NCBI GenBank assembly: GCA_012032575.1
Contig: JAAUSP010000047.1
Coordinates: 1 to 23,649 of the forward strand
DNA: 23,649 nt
From: Anaerolineales bacterium
Lineage (GTDB): Bacteria > Chloroflexota > Anaerolineae > 4572-78 > J111
Direction of reading: 5' to 3'
How positions within the stretch are numbered: the first letter of the stretch is position 1; every line of letters begins with the position of its first letter. The notes under the pieces were generated by a model. The model did no database searches and was not told where the DNA came from. It saw only the letters and a list, made by a program, of their open reading frames with translations. Made by a program: the position numbers and the translations under genes. This document shows, in pieces, positions 9,665 to 17,843 of this stretch.

Positions 9665-10057
9665 TTAATCAAAAATAGAGGCAATCAAATCAGCGGCCTG
9701 GCGCATGGAATGAGTCACCAGCCCCAATTTGGCATCGGCGGGGATTAAAACAGCCAGAACCGTATGCGCCCCGGCATTGACGACCACAGTGGTCCGATTT
9801 TCGCCCTCAAGCAAAATGCGATTGAGTTTACCCTGCTCCAGCCGATTGCTAAACTCTTCGGCCATGTCTATAAGATCGGAAGCCACCAACGCCACCGAGT
9901 CATCATCAGCGTGGGGAATACCAGAAGCCACATTCAAACCGTCATCGCTGACCACCAGGGCGCTGAGAATATCGGGGTTGCGCGAAACCAGCCCCTCCAG
10001 AACTTCTTTGAGCTGCTGGTTGTTATCTTTTGGTTTTACCTCGTTTGAACCGGCCAT
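9665..10057 (-). CDS. Roadblock/LC7 domain protein (MglB-like), distal copy
   Basis: A 130-residue single-domain protein. The Roadblock/LC7 fold is seen in the helix LKEVLEGLVSRNPDI, the strand pair ILSALVVSDDGLNVAS, a long middle helix (VALVASDLIDMAEEFSNRL) and the C-terminal strands and helix VLAVLIPADAKLGLV...MRQAADLIASIF. In bacteria such proteins act as dimeric partners or GAPs of MglA/Ras-like GTPases that set polarity or motility; no GTPase gene is visible in this window. Its ATG shares one base with the stop of the preceding Roadblock gene (TGATG), so translation is probably coupled. With its partner it could form a heterodimer (inference). It ends just before a shared terminator. Confidence 0.85.
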   Translation of the reverse strand: MAGSNEVKPKDNNQQLKEVLEGLVSRNPDILSALVVSDDGLNVASGIPHADDDSVALVASDLIDMAEEFSNRLEQGKLNRILLEGENRTTVVVNAGAHTVLAVLIPADAKLGLVTHSMRQAADLIASIFD

Positions 10058-10467
10058 CAGTTAGTGCTGCCTTCCAAAATAGTGCTGATTTTTCCGGCGC
10101 TTTGTTGCAGGGCGTACAGCACCAGGCCCATTTTAGCCTCCCGACCAACCATCACCGCCACCGAAGCCCGGCGGTTGGCAGGAACCACCAGCATGCCGCC
10201 GTCGTTTCCTTCCACCAATAAACGGATCATCTCACCTTGAGCCAAACGGGAAAGAGTGCGTTCCCCCAGCGCAATCAGCGTGGCCGCCATCGCGGCTACC
10301 TGAGGGCTGCTGGTCGGTCCTTCTTCATCCATTTCATTTTCCTGAGGGGTGTAGGCCGCTACAACAAAACCTTCGATGCTAACAATAACAGCCCCCTGGA
10401 CTCCTTCCAGTTTAGAGCATAGCTCTTTAAGTGCTCCTTCAAGAAGATCAGTTTTGTATTGAGCCAT
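10057..10467 (-). CDS. Roadblock/LC7 domain protein (MglB-like), proximal copy
   Basis: A 136-residue Roadblock/LC7 protein paralogous to the next gene: LLEGALKELCSKLEGVQGA, a strand pair VIVSIEGFVVAAY, a middle helix VAAMAATLIALGERTLSRL, and strands GMLVVPANRRASVAVMV before the final helix ALQQSAGKISTIL. The loop after the second strand is longer and acidic (ENEMDEEGPTSS) than in its neighbour, which suggests division of labour. Start and stop each overlap the neighbouring genes by a single base (TAATG and TGATG), so the three genes form one coupled transcription unit. The partner GTPase must be elsewhere. Confidence 0.85.
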   Translation of the reverse strand: MAQYKTDLLEGALKELCSKLEGVQGAVIVSIEGFVVAAYTPQENEMDEEGPTSSPQVAAMAATLIALGERTLSRLAQGEMIRLLVEGNDGGMLVVPANRRASVAVMVGREAKMGLVLYALQQSAGKISTILEGSTN

Positions 10468-10754
10468 TATTTTCCCATTTCTTGTTCAATAGTGTGCCGG
10501 AGCGCCGCCAAACGCGACTCCAATTCTGGCAGAGACTCATGCGCCGTATAATGACGAATTAGCTCTAACGCACTGTTCAATTCTTGTTTTAAAGCCGTTA
10601 ATCGTGCTTCCTGGATGCTCTGAAATTGCTGATAATCTTTCATAGGTAGAACTATCGCCAGCGTTTTATCATTATGATTGATCGCAAATGGACGTTCTGC
10701 CATGACCATTTGGGAAATCTTATCAATGATACGCTGCTCAGTTTTTCCATTCAT
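10467..10754 (-). CDS. small protein of unknown function leading the Roadblock operon
   Basis: A 95-residue protein with no confident family. Residues about 1-20 are helical. Then NHNDKTLAIVLPMKDYQQFQ (about 27-45) recalls the beta-strand/helix of Phd/YefM-type antitoxin folds, where a strand ending in a P-x-x-D-Y motif leads into a helix. The rest (about 46-95) is a charged, heptad-like helix (ALKQELNSALELIRHY, LESRLAALRHTIEQEM) likely to be a coiled coil. No toxin gene lies beside it, so an antitoxin role is not supported; an adaptor binding the Roadblock proteins is an alternative. It ends in TAATG, sharing one base with the next start. AGAAAG upstream of the ATG is a weak ribosome binding site. 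Confidence 0.6.
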   Translation of the reverse strand: MNGKTEQRIIDKISQMVMAERPFAINHNDKTLAIVLPMKDYQQFQSIQEARLTALKQELNSALELIRHYTAHESLPELESRLAALRHTIEQEMGK

Positions 10755-10860
10755 GGATGGATTCTTTCTGGATTGTAAGAATGCCGTAACTTCTCAAATT
10801 TGCGCCGGAAACTGGCGCCAAAATGCAGCTTTCGACTCCACAATTAATCTTTTCGAGTTT

Positions 10861-10989
10861 CAGTAGATCACAGATTTAAGCTCAGAGGGGGTCTTGCCCC
10901 GGCTCTGCCCCCCCAGACGCCGGTCAGAGCCGAAGGCCACCTGTGGGCAGACCGGCTTGGAGCGAACAAATTATGATCTGCTGAGTTTA
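10861..10989. other. possible structured RNA or MITE-like inverted-repeat element
   Basis: The ends pair over 10 bp allowing one G-U (CAGTAGATCA 10861-10870 with TGATCTGCTG 10974-10983), with an alternative 9-bp closing stem (TAAGCTCAG with CTGAGTTTA, 10981-10989). Inside, GGCTCTG pairs with CAGAGCC, while GCCGGTC, lying between those arms, pairs with GACCGGC further on, a pseudoknot-like topology. A GGGG/CCCC hairpin is also possible. On the minus strand it would sit in the 5' leader of the Roadblock operon. I do not recognise it as a known riboswitch. Confidence 0.4.
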
Positions 10990-11082
10990 GAAAGAGAATG
11001 GAATTTTAAGGAGACCTGACCCATTATCATGATTATATCTCACAAGAGGATTGAGAGCAATAGGAGGCTGCGACTAATGTTC

Positions 11083-11120
11083 AAAAAAAGGTGGTGTATC
11101 CGCCTGTGATACACCGCCTT
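11083..11120 (-). terminator. intrinsic terminator of the second kinase gene
   Basis: Read on the minus strand, AGGCGGTGTATC, a short loop, and GATACACCACCT (one G-U pair) are followed by a run of seven T. It lies just beyond the stop codon at 11142. Confidence 0.85.
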
Positions 11121-11141
11121 AATTTCGGGCAAGGAATGAAT

Positions 11142-13868
11142 TTAGGGAACCCACACAAAGGTTCTGATTTTACTTTGCTGGCTAACCGGCAAATCAAGTT
11201 TGTTTTTGGAGAGGGCAGCAGTATTGGCTTTTCTAACCGTTACGAACCAGCGAAAACGGTCACCGCCGGCGCGGCCCACACCAATTTCCGGCGGAATTTG
11301 GATGCGCGTTTCGGTTGTGGCTGTCCCCCAGTAAACAAATTCACTGCCGAAAATATATTGAATGGTTACATCATAATATTCATCTTCGGCTAATTGGGCG
11401 ACAGATTTCCACTCCAAAAAAACTTTGGTCAGGGTTCCGGCAAAAAAGGCATCATCCTGCGGGTCAATCAACTCCGGTTCACCATATTTTATGGTCACAA
11501 GTTCCGGGGTAGGGGGTGAGAGCGGCGGGGCCGGGCGTCTCCGCCGGCGTTTCAACCGGCGCGGCGGTGGGTTCAACGGGCTGAGCCGGCTGACCCTGCT
11601 GGCTAAATGAGAGCAGCAGTTCGGCCCGACGGGTTTGGGCTACGCTGGGGTCAGCCACATTCAAAGCCAGGGCGGCTTCGTAATCACTCAGAGCGCCGAC
11701 AATCTCGGCAGCCTCGCGCCGGGCGTCACCCCGCTCCAGGTAGGCGGTATAGAGTAAATCTTTGGCATCGCGCTTGGCATAATCAGGCTCAACCGCAACA
11801 ATTGGCGTCAAAATCCGGATCAGGGTGTCGGCTTCACGTTTTGGCGTAGCCAATGCTTCAAGGTAAGCTTTGGCTCGCTCAGCCTGGTCACCCAAATCAC
11901 TACGCCGGGGGCAGGTTTCCGCCCCGGTTTCAAAATCGGCCAGCGCCAGTTTAACTTCAGTCTCTTTGTTGTCCGGGTTAAGGTTGGTCAGCGTCTCTAA
12001 CCCCCGGCCAGCGTAGGCATCACACAAAAGTAAAGCGACCTGCGCTTTTTGATACTCCGCATCCAGCGAACTGATCCCGGTTAAAAGTTCAATCACTTGA
12101 GACCATTCTTCGCCATCCATGGCTGCTTGAGCCTCATCCAATTGGATTGCGAGCGTATCGGCTACAGAAGTTGGGGTCGGCGCGGCGGTAGGGGTAAAGG
12201 TAGGCACAGGGGTAGCTGTAGGGTTGGGGGTCGCAATCAGTTCTCGTCTGAGGCTGGCGGCATCGGCGTAATCGGGGTCTTCCTTTAGAATCTGATCCAG
12301 CAGCGCAACGGCCTGCGGTTGATCGCCGCTAGAAATGGATTGCTGAACCTCTTCGTAAAGCGCTTTTAACTGGTCTCGGCTCAATCCGGTATCTTCAGCC
12401 GCCGAAGGCAGCATATTGCCCAATTCAACCAGCACTAAAACCAAAATAATCACCAGACCGGCCGCGAGCAGTCCCCAGCGCCACAGCAGATTATGTTTAA
12501 GAGTGTGGGTTACGGTGCTGCCCAAACTGGGATTGTTCTGACGTTCCGCCTCTGCCAAAAGGTCGTCAACCCGCTGGTAGCCAGGAGCCAGGCGTTTAAC
12601 ATCATGAAAAGCTTCAATAGCGCTGCCCCAGCGGCGGGCCTCATAAAAGGCTATCCCTTCGTTGTAGCGGGTGATGACAAGCTGTCGGCCATTTTCTATC
12701 TCAAGCGACTGGCGTGCCTCAACCAGCAATTTCCCTGTATCTTCAAAGTTTGGCTCAATTTCGATAATGCCGGTCAGGTTATTGATCGCCTCTTCCCACT
12801 GGTTGTTCTTCATGGCCCGCCGGGCGGCGTTGTAAAGGGAAACGAGAAACGCTTCCTGTTCGGCCTCGGCCAGTTTTGGCGAGCCTCAGGGTGCTCCGGG
12901 TCAAGGTTGAGGGTTTGACTCAACAGGTCGGCTGCTCGCGCCCATTCCGCCGCCTGCATGGCTTCAAGCGCCCGCTGGAACAGGCTCTGGGCCAGATCGG
13001 CGGGGTCAAAAGGCCGGATGGGCTGGGTATCAAGGCTGTTTTCAGGAATAGGTTTACCGGCCAAAACCGCTGCGATGGCCTGGCGCACCATACTGGGGGA
13101 TTGGAAACGATCCCTGGGCCGTTTAGCCACCATGCGCCTGAGCAGTTCATGGACATTGGGCGGGATGTCGCCTTCGGGCAGTTCAATCGGCGGCGGTTCG
13201 TTGGCAATGTGCTGGCTGATGATAGACCAGGGGCTGCGGGCATCAAAGGGGATGCTGCCGCTTAACAACTCGTACAGGACAATGCCGGCGGAATAAATAT
13301 CGGAGCGAATGTCCACTTCTTCGCCCATCGCCTGTTCGGGCGAAACATAATAGGGCGAACCGATGAAGCCCGATTGGGTCAGCGAGGGCAGGGTGGGGAT
13401 GCGGGCAATCCCAAAATCGAGCACTTTGAGCAGCCCGTCATCGTTGAGCATCATATTTTGGGGCTTGATATCGCGGTGGACCACCCCGTGCCGGTGGGCA
13501 TGTTCCAGGGCCGTGGCCAGTTGGTCAACAACTTCAAGGGCGTGTTTCCAGGTAAAGGGGCCTTTATGGTTGAGTGTTGTCCGTAAATCCTGGCCTTCGA
13601 TGTATTCCATCACCAGGTAGTAGATATCACGGTCAGCGCCATAATCCAGAACGCGCACAATGTGCGGGTCGGTGAGACTGCTGGCGAGCTTGGCTTCGCG
13701 GTTAAAGCGTTGAACGTAAGCTAAATCTTCGCCAAACTGGGGGTATAAAATTTTAACGGCGACAAGTTGATTGTCCTTGTTGTCTTCGGCCAAGTATACC
13801 CAAGCCATACCACCGCTGCCAATTTCGCGGAGAACTCGATAACGATTGCCCAGGATTTTGCCGATCAA
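11142..13868 (-). CDS. transmembrane Ser/Thr protein kinase with TPR-like region; two frameshifts
   Basis: About 908 residues once two shifts are restored: AAAA at 12877-12874 lacks an A, and CCCC at 11530-11527 has one C too many. The TTG at 13868 is taken as start because AGGAG lies 7 bases before it and it gives the usual kinase opening (IGKILGNRYRVL). The ATG at 13946 adds 26 unconserved residues and lies almost on the predicted transcription start. Kinase domain: IGSGGMAWVY, ATP Lys39, helix-C Glu58, HRDIKPQN (Asp133), DFG (Asp151), GSPYYVSPEQ. Next come TPR-like helices (WARAADLLSQTLNLDPEHPEA, then WEEAINNLTGIIEIEPNFED, with related repeats), one TM (about 12420-12490), an outer TPR-like region and a C-terminal beta domain (LEWKSVAQLAEDEYYDV). 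The outer part probably binds protein or peptide. A terminator follows. Confidence 0.85.
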
Positions 13869-13875
13869 GGTGCGC

Positions 13876-13880
13876 TCCTG
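13876..13880 (-). promoter_or_regulatory. ribosome binding site deciding a TTG start
   Basis: AGGAG followed by 7 bases and TTG at 13868. It supports initiation at the TTG rather than at the ATG at 13946, which has no such site. Confidence 0.65.
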
Positions 13881-13950
13881 TAGTGCATAGTAGGATAACT
13901 TTTCATCAGGTAAACGGGTGTTCAGGTTAAGAAAAGAGGCACGCATGCAG

Positions 13951-13979
13951 ATTATACCCTACATAGAATAGATAGCCAA
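13951..13979 (-). promoter_or_regulatory. sigma-70-type promoter of the second kinase gene
   Basis: On the minus strand TTGGCT (13979-13974), 17 bp, TATAAT (13956-13951). Transcription would begin near 13944, giving a leader of about 75 nt to the TTG start, or a practically leaderless message if the ATG at 13946 were used. Confidence 0.8.
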
Positions 13980-14097
13980 GCTAAAAAATAGCAATTTTCT
14001 CTTGCTTTCTTTAGCCAATGGTCCCACCTTTAAATTGTTAAGTGAGGCTATTCCAATATTAGCATAATCAGATTTGAATTTCGTTTGAATGTATACT

Positions 14098-15089
14098 TTA
14101 GCGCCAGCGTAATTCCGGCTGCCTATCGAGGCGAGCCAGCCGCCATTTCCAGCCAGCCGGATAACCGAGCATTTTGGCTACATCACCGCTGATTCTGATC
14201 ACAGGAACCCAGCCGACTGCCTGGAGCTTTTGAACGGTGGAAAGGCTCTGCCACAACCGGGGCAAACGCCGGTACGGAGTAAAAAACATTCCCCATCCGC
14301 CCAGAAGACCACCCATCACCCCCCACCAGGGCGATACCAGGGCCATCAAAACAAGCAGAAGCGGCAGCGCCCCCAGGTAGGTGAAATAGCGAATGGCATG
14401 CCGTTTGCGCCACAAATCCGCTTTACCGTCGCCGCGGGCATATTGATAATACTGCTTGAAGAAAGAGCGCAACGTGCTGCGCGGTCGAAAATAAACCACC
14501 GCTCCGGGCGCAAAAGCGAAAGGGCCGACCGCATCCCGCAGGCGAAAATCAAAAATCAAATCTTCGCAGTAGTCCAGCCACTCCGGGTAGCGGCCCGCTG
14601 CCTGCCAGCTTGATTTCAAAAAGGCAATCGAGCGGCTGCTGGGTAAAAACGTGGCCGGGTTGATGTCGGCCAGGGCCGGCAGGACCGTTGCCCCCATGGC
14701 CACTTCAAAGGCGGTTTGCGGGTCAGGCACAAAAAAGCCCGCCACGACGGCTCGATGGGGGTCAGCCTGAAAAGGTTTGAGCAGTTCCTCCAGCCAGCAT
14801 GGGGCCAATCGAACCCCGGCATCGGTGCTGGCGATGATGGGGCCGGCAGCGGCTTCGATGGCCAGGTTGCGCCCCCGGCTGATATTAGCCCCCGGTTCCA
14901 CCATTACCCGCAGCGGCAATTTATTTTTTGCGGCAAATGCCTGCAAAACAGCACCGTATCATCGGTGGAGCCGCCGTCAACAAAGATAATTTCGTCGGCG
15001 GGGCGGGTTTGCCGGGACAGAGAGTCGAGCAGTTTTTGGATGGCCGGCCCTTCGTTGAGGACCGTGCAGATAATGGAAACAGTGGCCAC
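14098..15089 (-). CDS. family 2 glycosyltransferase, membrane-associated; one frameshift
   Basis: About 330 residues after adding one T in the run at 14948-14945. GTG start at 15089. The GT-A fold is clear: ATVSIICTVLNEGPAI at the start, FVDGGSTDDT (nucleotide-sugar-binding Asp near 38 and 43), ISRGRNLAIEAAAG, the STDAGVRL motif in place of DXD, and YCEDLIFDFRL supplying the acidic catalytic-base region. Two or three hydrophobic segments near the C-terminus (ALPLLLVLMALVSPWWGVMGG) attach it to the membrane. It probably transfers a sugar to a lipid carrier or surface glycan; acceptor unknown. It is divergent from the SH3b gene and lies upstream of, but separated by 150 bp and a promoter from, the second kinase. 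Confidence 0.85.
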
Positions 15090-15133
15090 AGGCTTTATTT
15101 AGGGTGTCTCAGATTATGTCTACACAAAATGTT

Positions 15134-15143
15134 GTGGTATAAT
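15134..15143 (+). promoter_or_regulatory. extended -10 promoter of the SH3b gene
   Basis: TGTGGTATAAT carries TGG immediately before TATAAT (15138-15143). The -35 region at 17 bp (TATGTC) is poor, fitting an extended -10 promoter. A GGAGGT ribosome binding site (15180-15185) precedes the ATG at 15195. Confidence 0.65.
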
Positions 15144-15194
15144 TGATTATGGTAAGTTGGTGAGGTTCTTCAGCGCAGTGGAGGTGGCTAACCA

Positions 15195-16157
15195 ATGAAG
15201 GCTCGATATTGGAGTTTAGCCATAATTTTAATTTTAGTCAATTATTTGATTTTTGCCGCACTCTTTGACCGGCTGGTTTCCTCGGATTTTGGCCCTCAAC
15301 GGACCACCCGAACCCCTGCGCCCACCTTCACCCCGGCCCCGGCCCAACCCCCTTCGATCATTATTCCCACACCGACGCCAACGCCGCTCATCCCGACCCC
15401 CACGGCCACCCGCGTTTTAGACTCCGATAATGCCAGCGCTGCGCCCCAGGAAAATGCTCCCCAGGATGAAGCAGCCGCCCAAGCGCAGATCGAACCGCAA
15501 CTGGTCGCGCCCGGCACGGTTAATATTCGCTCCGGGCCAGGCACCAATTACCCGGTTATCGGCTCGCTGGACGCGAACGCGCCGATAAAAATTGCGGGTC
15601 GTAATCAGGATGCCTCGTGGTGGCAAATCGAATTGAGTGGTTCCACGGGCTGGGTGGCCGGCAGCGTGGTCAGCGCCAGCAATGCCGACAGCGTAGCCGT
15701 CGTCGAGGGACCTCCGCCGCCCGCGCCGGTCCCCGCTGCCCAGCCGGCAGCCGCAGCCGCTCCTCCCCCTGAACCGGAAAAGCCCAAATACCAGTTCGAG
15801 CCAACCGGCTGGTACGATGACGGCAACGCCGGTTTGACCCGCTTTCTGGGGGACATCAAAGACGTGAACGGCAACCCGGTCAATGGGGTTTTTGTGCAGG
15901 CCAAATGCGGCAACTTTTCGGCCATCTCCTTTCCCTCCGGCCCTGTCGCTTGGGGGCCTTATCAAGAAAGCGCCGACTGGCCGGCCGGTTTTTACGATTT
16001 GACGGTGGATACCAAACCCGTCCCCTGCATCTGGACTTTGACCGTGGTCGATACGGAAGACCGGCAGACTATTAAAGCAGTTTTGTCGGAATCCGTCCCC
16101 GTTGAGATTACCGCCCAAAAATCCATTGTCACCGCCAATTGGCGGAAGAACTGGTAA
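15195..16157 (+). CDS. membrane-anchored SH3b domain protein
   Basis: A 320-residue protein. The start ATG follows GGAGGT by 9 bases. An N-terminal hydrophobic anchor (about 7-26, SLAIILILVNYLIFAALF) precedes a TP-rich stalk (about 40-75). A bacterial SH3 domain (about 103-160) shows the usual VNIRSGPGTNYPVIGSL and STGWVAGSVV motifs. A Pro/Ala linker is followed by a C-terminal beta-sandwich-like domain (about 205-320) beginning KYQFEPTGWYDDGN and containing ADWPAGFYDLTVD. SH3b domains usually bind peptidoglycan stem peptides, so the protein probably acts outside the membrane at the cell wall or surface. No enzymatic motif is visible. It is divergent from the glycosyltransferase gene and convergent with the gene that follows. 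Confidence 0.85.
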   Translation: MKARYWSLAIILILVNYLIFAALFDRLVSSDFGPQRTTRTPAPTFTPAPAQPPSIIIPTPTPTPLIPTPTATRVLDSDNASAAPQENAPQDEAAAQAQIEPQLVAPGTVNIRSGPGTNYPVIGSLDANAPIKIAGRNQDASWWQIELSGSTGWVAGSVVSASNADSVAVVEGPPPPAPVPAAQPAAAAAPPPEPEKPKYQFEPTGWYDDGNAGLTRFLGDIKDVNGNPVNGVFVQAKCGNFSAISFPSGPVAWGPYQESADWPAGFYDLTVDTKPVPCIWTLTVVDTEDRQTIKAVLSESVPVEITAQKSIVTANWRKNW

Positions 16158-16195
16158 GATGGAGGGTTGGAAGAATGGCAGTTTGGTCCTCAACC

Positions 16196-16215
16196 TTCCA
16201 ATCTTCCAATCTTCC
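16196..16215. repeat. octamer TTCCAATC tandem repeat
   Basis: TTCCAATC twice plus TTCC in the 62-bp space between convergent stop codons (16157 and 16220). A related inverted GGTTGGAAGAATGG stands at 16165-16178. No clean terminator stem was found. Confidence 0.5.
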
Positions 16216-16219
16216 TTTT

Positions 16220-17584
16220 TCATTCCACCCGAAAAGGTTTGGTCTGCGCCACCACCCACTGGAAAGATGTTTTCTGTGTCTCCAGGGTCAGCACCAGGCG
16301 GTAGACCCCCGGCGAAATATCACCCAAAAAAAAGTTGTATTGGGCGCGAATGATCTCCCCTTGTCGCCACTCCTGAATCGGATAAGTGGTCCCTGCCGGG
16401 GGGCGCGTCACTGAAACAGGCGTGGCCTCCCCGCTGTTTTTTATCACCTGAATAAAAAGCTGATCTTCCAGCCCGCGCACCGGCTCACGCGCCATCCAGT
16501 AAGCCACCAGTTGCACCGGGTCGCCGGGATGGAGCGGGGTGTCAGGCGCAGAGCGATGGCCCACCTTGTACAGATCATAGCCCAAGAGGGTCACTTCGTG
16601 CATGGGCTTATTTAACGGAACCTGCATCTTAAATGCCTCAAGCGGGAGGGGCGGATCGGGGCGGACAATCTCCACCTGGCCCAACTCGACAAAATCCTGC
16701 CCCCCGGCCACCGGCAGGCGCTGGCCGGTCTGGCTGTCATACAAACCGACAATCAGCCGGTGCAGGCCGGGCGGCGTGCCCGGTTCGATAAAAACACCAT
16801 GCGCGTCGGCTACCGGCTGATTGGCCGGCCAGGCCGAAGTGGGGGTGAGCGGAGCCGCATCGCGCTGGCCGACCAGATGATCGGCCTGATCCAGCACTTG
16901 TACAAAAACCGTATAATTCTCATCGCTTTTCAGCGGCGTATCGGTTTGCCAGGAAAGCGCCACTTGCAGAATGTCGCCCGGCGTAATTTGAGACGCGGAT
17001 AACCCATATCCCTTCAACCGGATGTGCGGGCCAAATTGGTAAGTGACCGGCGTCAGGGGTAGCTGTGTCTTCTCCAGCAGGCTGGCATAGCTGACCAGAC
17101 GGACATTGCCGTACCACTGATCGGTCGCTTTGAACAGGTGCGTATTGAGCCAGGACTCAATCAGCCCGTTGGGGTCGGCTTGTTGAGTGGCCCAGTAAAC
17201 CGCGTAGATTTTGTTGGCCTGACCGGCAATGGTTTGAAGTTCAGCCAGGGTAGCCGCCTCGTCGAGGGGACGGCGGCGCGGCAGCGGATAAACCGGCGCT
17301 TCGGGGGTGGAGGTGTTCAAGAAATAATAATTGAAGACATCTTGCTGTCCTTCGGCGTTTAAAATCACCGCATCATCCGGCCCGCCAACCGCCTTGATAA
17401 AATTGGCAAGCCCACGATAGTTGTCGCGGGCGTAGGTTGGGTCGGCAAAATAGTGATAGAGTGATAAAGCTGAGGCGGCGACCAGGGTGGATAAGAGAGC
17501 GCCGCCGATCAGGTATTTTAGCATGATGCGTGGTGGTGCGTGGTGCGTGATGGCTTCAATCGCGCAGGCCAGCAGGAGAGCCAA
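16220..17584 (-). CDS. C-terminal part of a membrane glycosyltransferase-like (GT39/PMT-type) protein, 5' end missing
   Basis: A 454-residue frame from a TTG at 17584; the frame stays open and hydrophobic upstream to about 17676 (LLYLWFLLPILLTLIIF, FLKFLLVAAPALALLLA) and then runs into heptamer repeats. It therefore shows only the last TM helices of a polytopic protein, followed by an outer part: a helical region (YRGLANFIKAVGGPDDAVIL) and two beta-sandwich modules (VQVALSW-type and AYWMAREPVRGLEDQLFIQV). In Anaerolineae such tails follow ArnT/PMT-type lipid-linked glycosyltransferases, but the catalytic N-terminal domain with its acidic loop is absent here, so activity is not expected. At 17521-17550 a degenerate repeat encodes ITHHAPPRIM between two membrane segments. 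Probably truncated by repeat-associated rearrangement. It lies directly behind the glycosidase gene. Confidence 0.6.
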   Translation of the reverse strand: MALLLACAIEAITHHAPPRIMLKYLIGGALLSTLVAASALSLYHYFADPTYARDNYRGLANFIKAVGGPDDAVILNAEGQQDVFNYYFLNTSTPEAPVYPLPRRRPLDEAATLAELQTIAGQANKIYAVYWATQQADPNGLIESWLNTHLFKATDQWYGNVRLVSYASLLEKTQLPLTPVTYQFGPHIRLKGYGLSASQITPGDILQVALSWQTDTPLKSDENYTVFVQVLDQADHLVGQRDAAPLTPTSAWPANQPVADAHGVFIEPGTPPGLHRLIVGLYDSQTGQRLPVAGGQDFVELGQVEIVRPDPPLPLEAFKMQVPLNKPMHEVTLLGYDLYKVGHRSAPDTPLHPGDPVQLVAYWMAREPVRGLEDQLFIQVIKNSGEATPVSVTRPPAGTTYPIQEWRQGEIIRAQYNFFLGDISPGVYRLVLTLETQKTSFQWVVAQTKPFRVE

Positions 17585-17676
17585 AGCGGGGGCAGCGACG
17601 AGCAGGAATTTGAGAAAGGCCGGGCTGAAAATGATTAGGGTCAGGAGGATGGGGAGGAGGAACCAGAGATAAAGGA

Positions 17677-17736
17677 GCGTGATGCGTGATGCGTGATGCG
17701 TGATGCGTGATGCGTGATGCGTGATGCGTGATGCGT
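17677..17736. repeat. heptamer tandem repeat GCGTGAT, 8 full copies
   Basis: Eight exact copies of GCGTGAT (17677-17732) plus GCGT. Because 7 bp x 3 equals 21 bp, the array is open in all minus-strand frames and would encode repeats of ITHHASR joined to the hydrophobic frame of the gene at 16220. A degenerate relative lies at 17521-17550. Confidence 0.9.
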
Positions 17737-17737
17737 A

Positions 17738-17809
17738 AATACCTCCAGTCGGGGCATAAATCGTAAATACCCAAAGGGCACGATGTCGTAAATCGTAAAT
17801 CGTAAATCC
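17738..17809. repeat. composite repeat, copy 1: 24-bp core flanked by CGTAAAT heptamers
   Basis: The core at 17765-17788 starts AAATACCCAAAGG and ends CACGATGTCG. It is followed by three CGTAAAT copies (17787-17807) and preceded by further ATAAATCGT-type sequence. The same core is found in opposite orientation at 19179-19156. Confidence 0.85.
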
Positions 17810-17812
17810 TCT

Positions 17813-17843
17813 CGCCTCATCGCCTCATCGCCTCATCGCCTCC
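17813..17843. repeat. octamer repeat CGCCTCAT, 3 copies plus partial
   Basis: CGCCTCAT repeats from 17813 to 17836, followed by CGCCTCC. On the minus strand it encodes the C-terminal DEAMRR and stop codon of the glycosidase gene. It is identical in unit to the repeat near 1021-1087. Confidence 0.85.

Larger units (their letters stand above)
10755..11141. other. 387-bp gene-free region with structured element
   Basis: No plausible coding frame. From left to right it holds the leader of the Roadblock operon with a small GCGCC/GGCGC hairpin (about 10800-10821), a foldable inverted-repeat element (10861-10989), an AT-rich part with purine-rich GAGG and AGGAGG stretches but no gene after them, and a terminator for the second kinase gene (11083-11120). 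Confidence 0.6.

Noticed and set aside
10467..10754. Toxin-antitoxin antitoxin gene (Phd/YefM)
   Set aside because: Only a short strand-helix motif is similar; no toxin gene adjoins and the gene is coupled to Roadblock genes.
15417..16259. 280-residue minus-strand open frame opposite the SH3b gene
   Set aside because: The plus strand has a clear SH3b domain, ribosome binding site and promoter; the antisense frame has none of these.
17677..17807. CRISPR array
   Set aside because: Units are 7 bp and directly adjacent, with no unique spacers of constant length and no cas genes.
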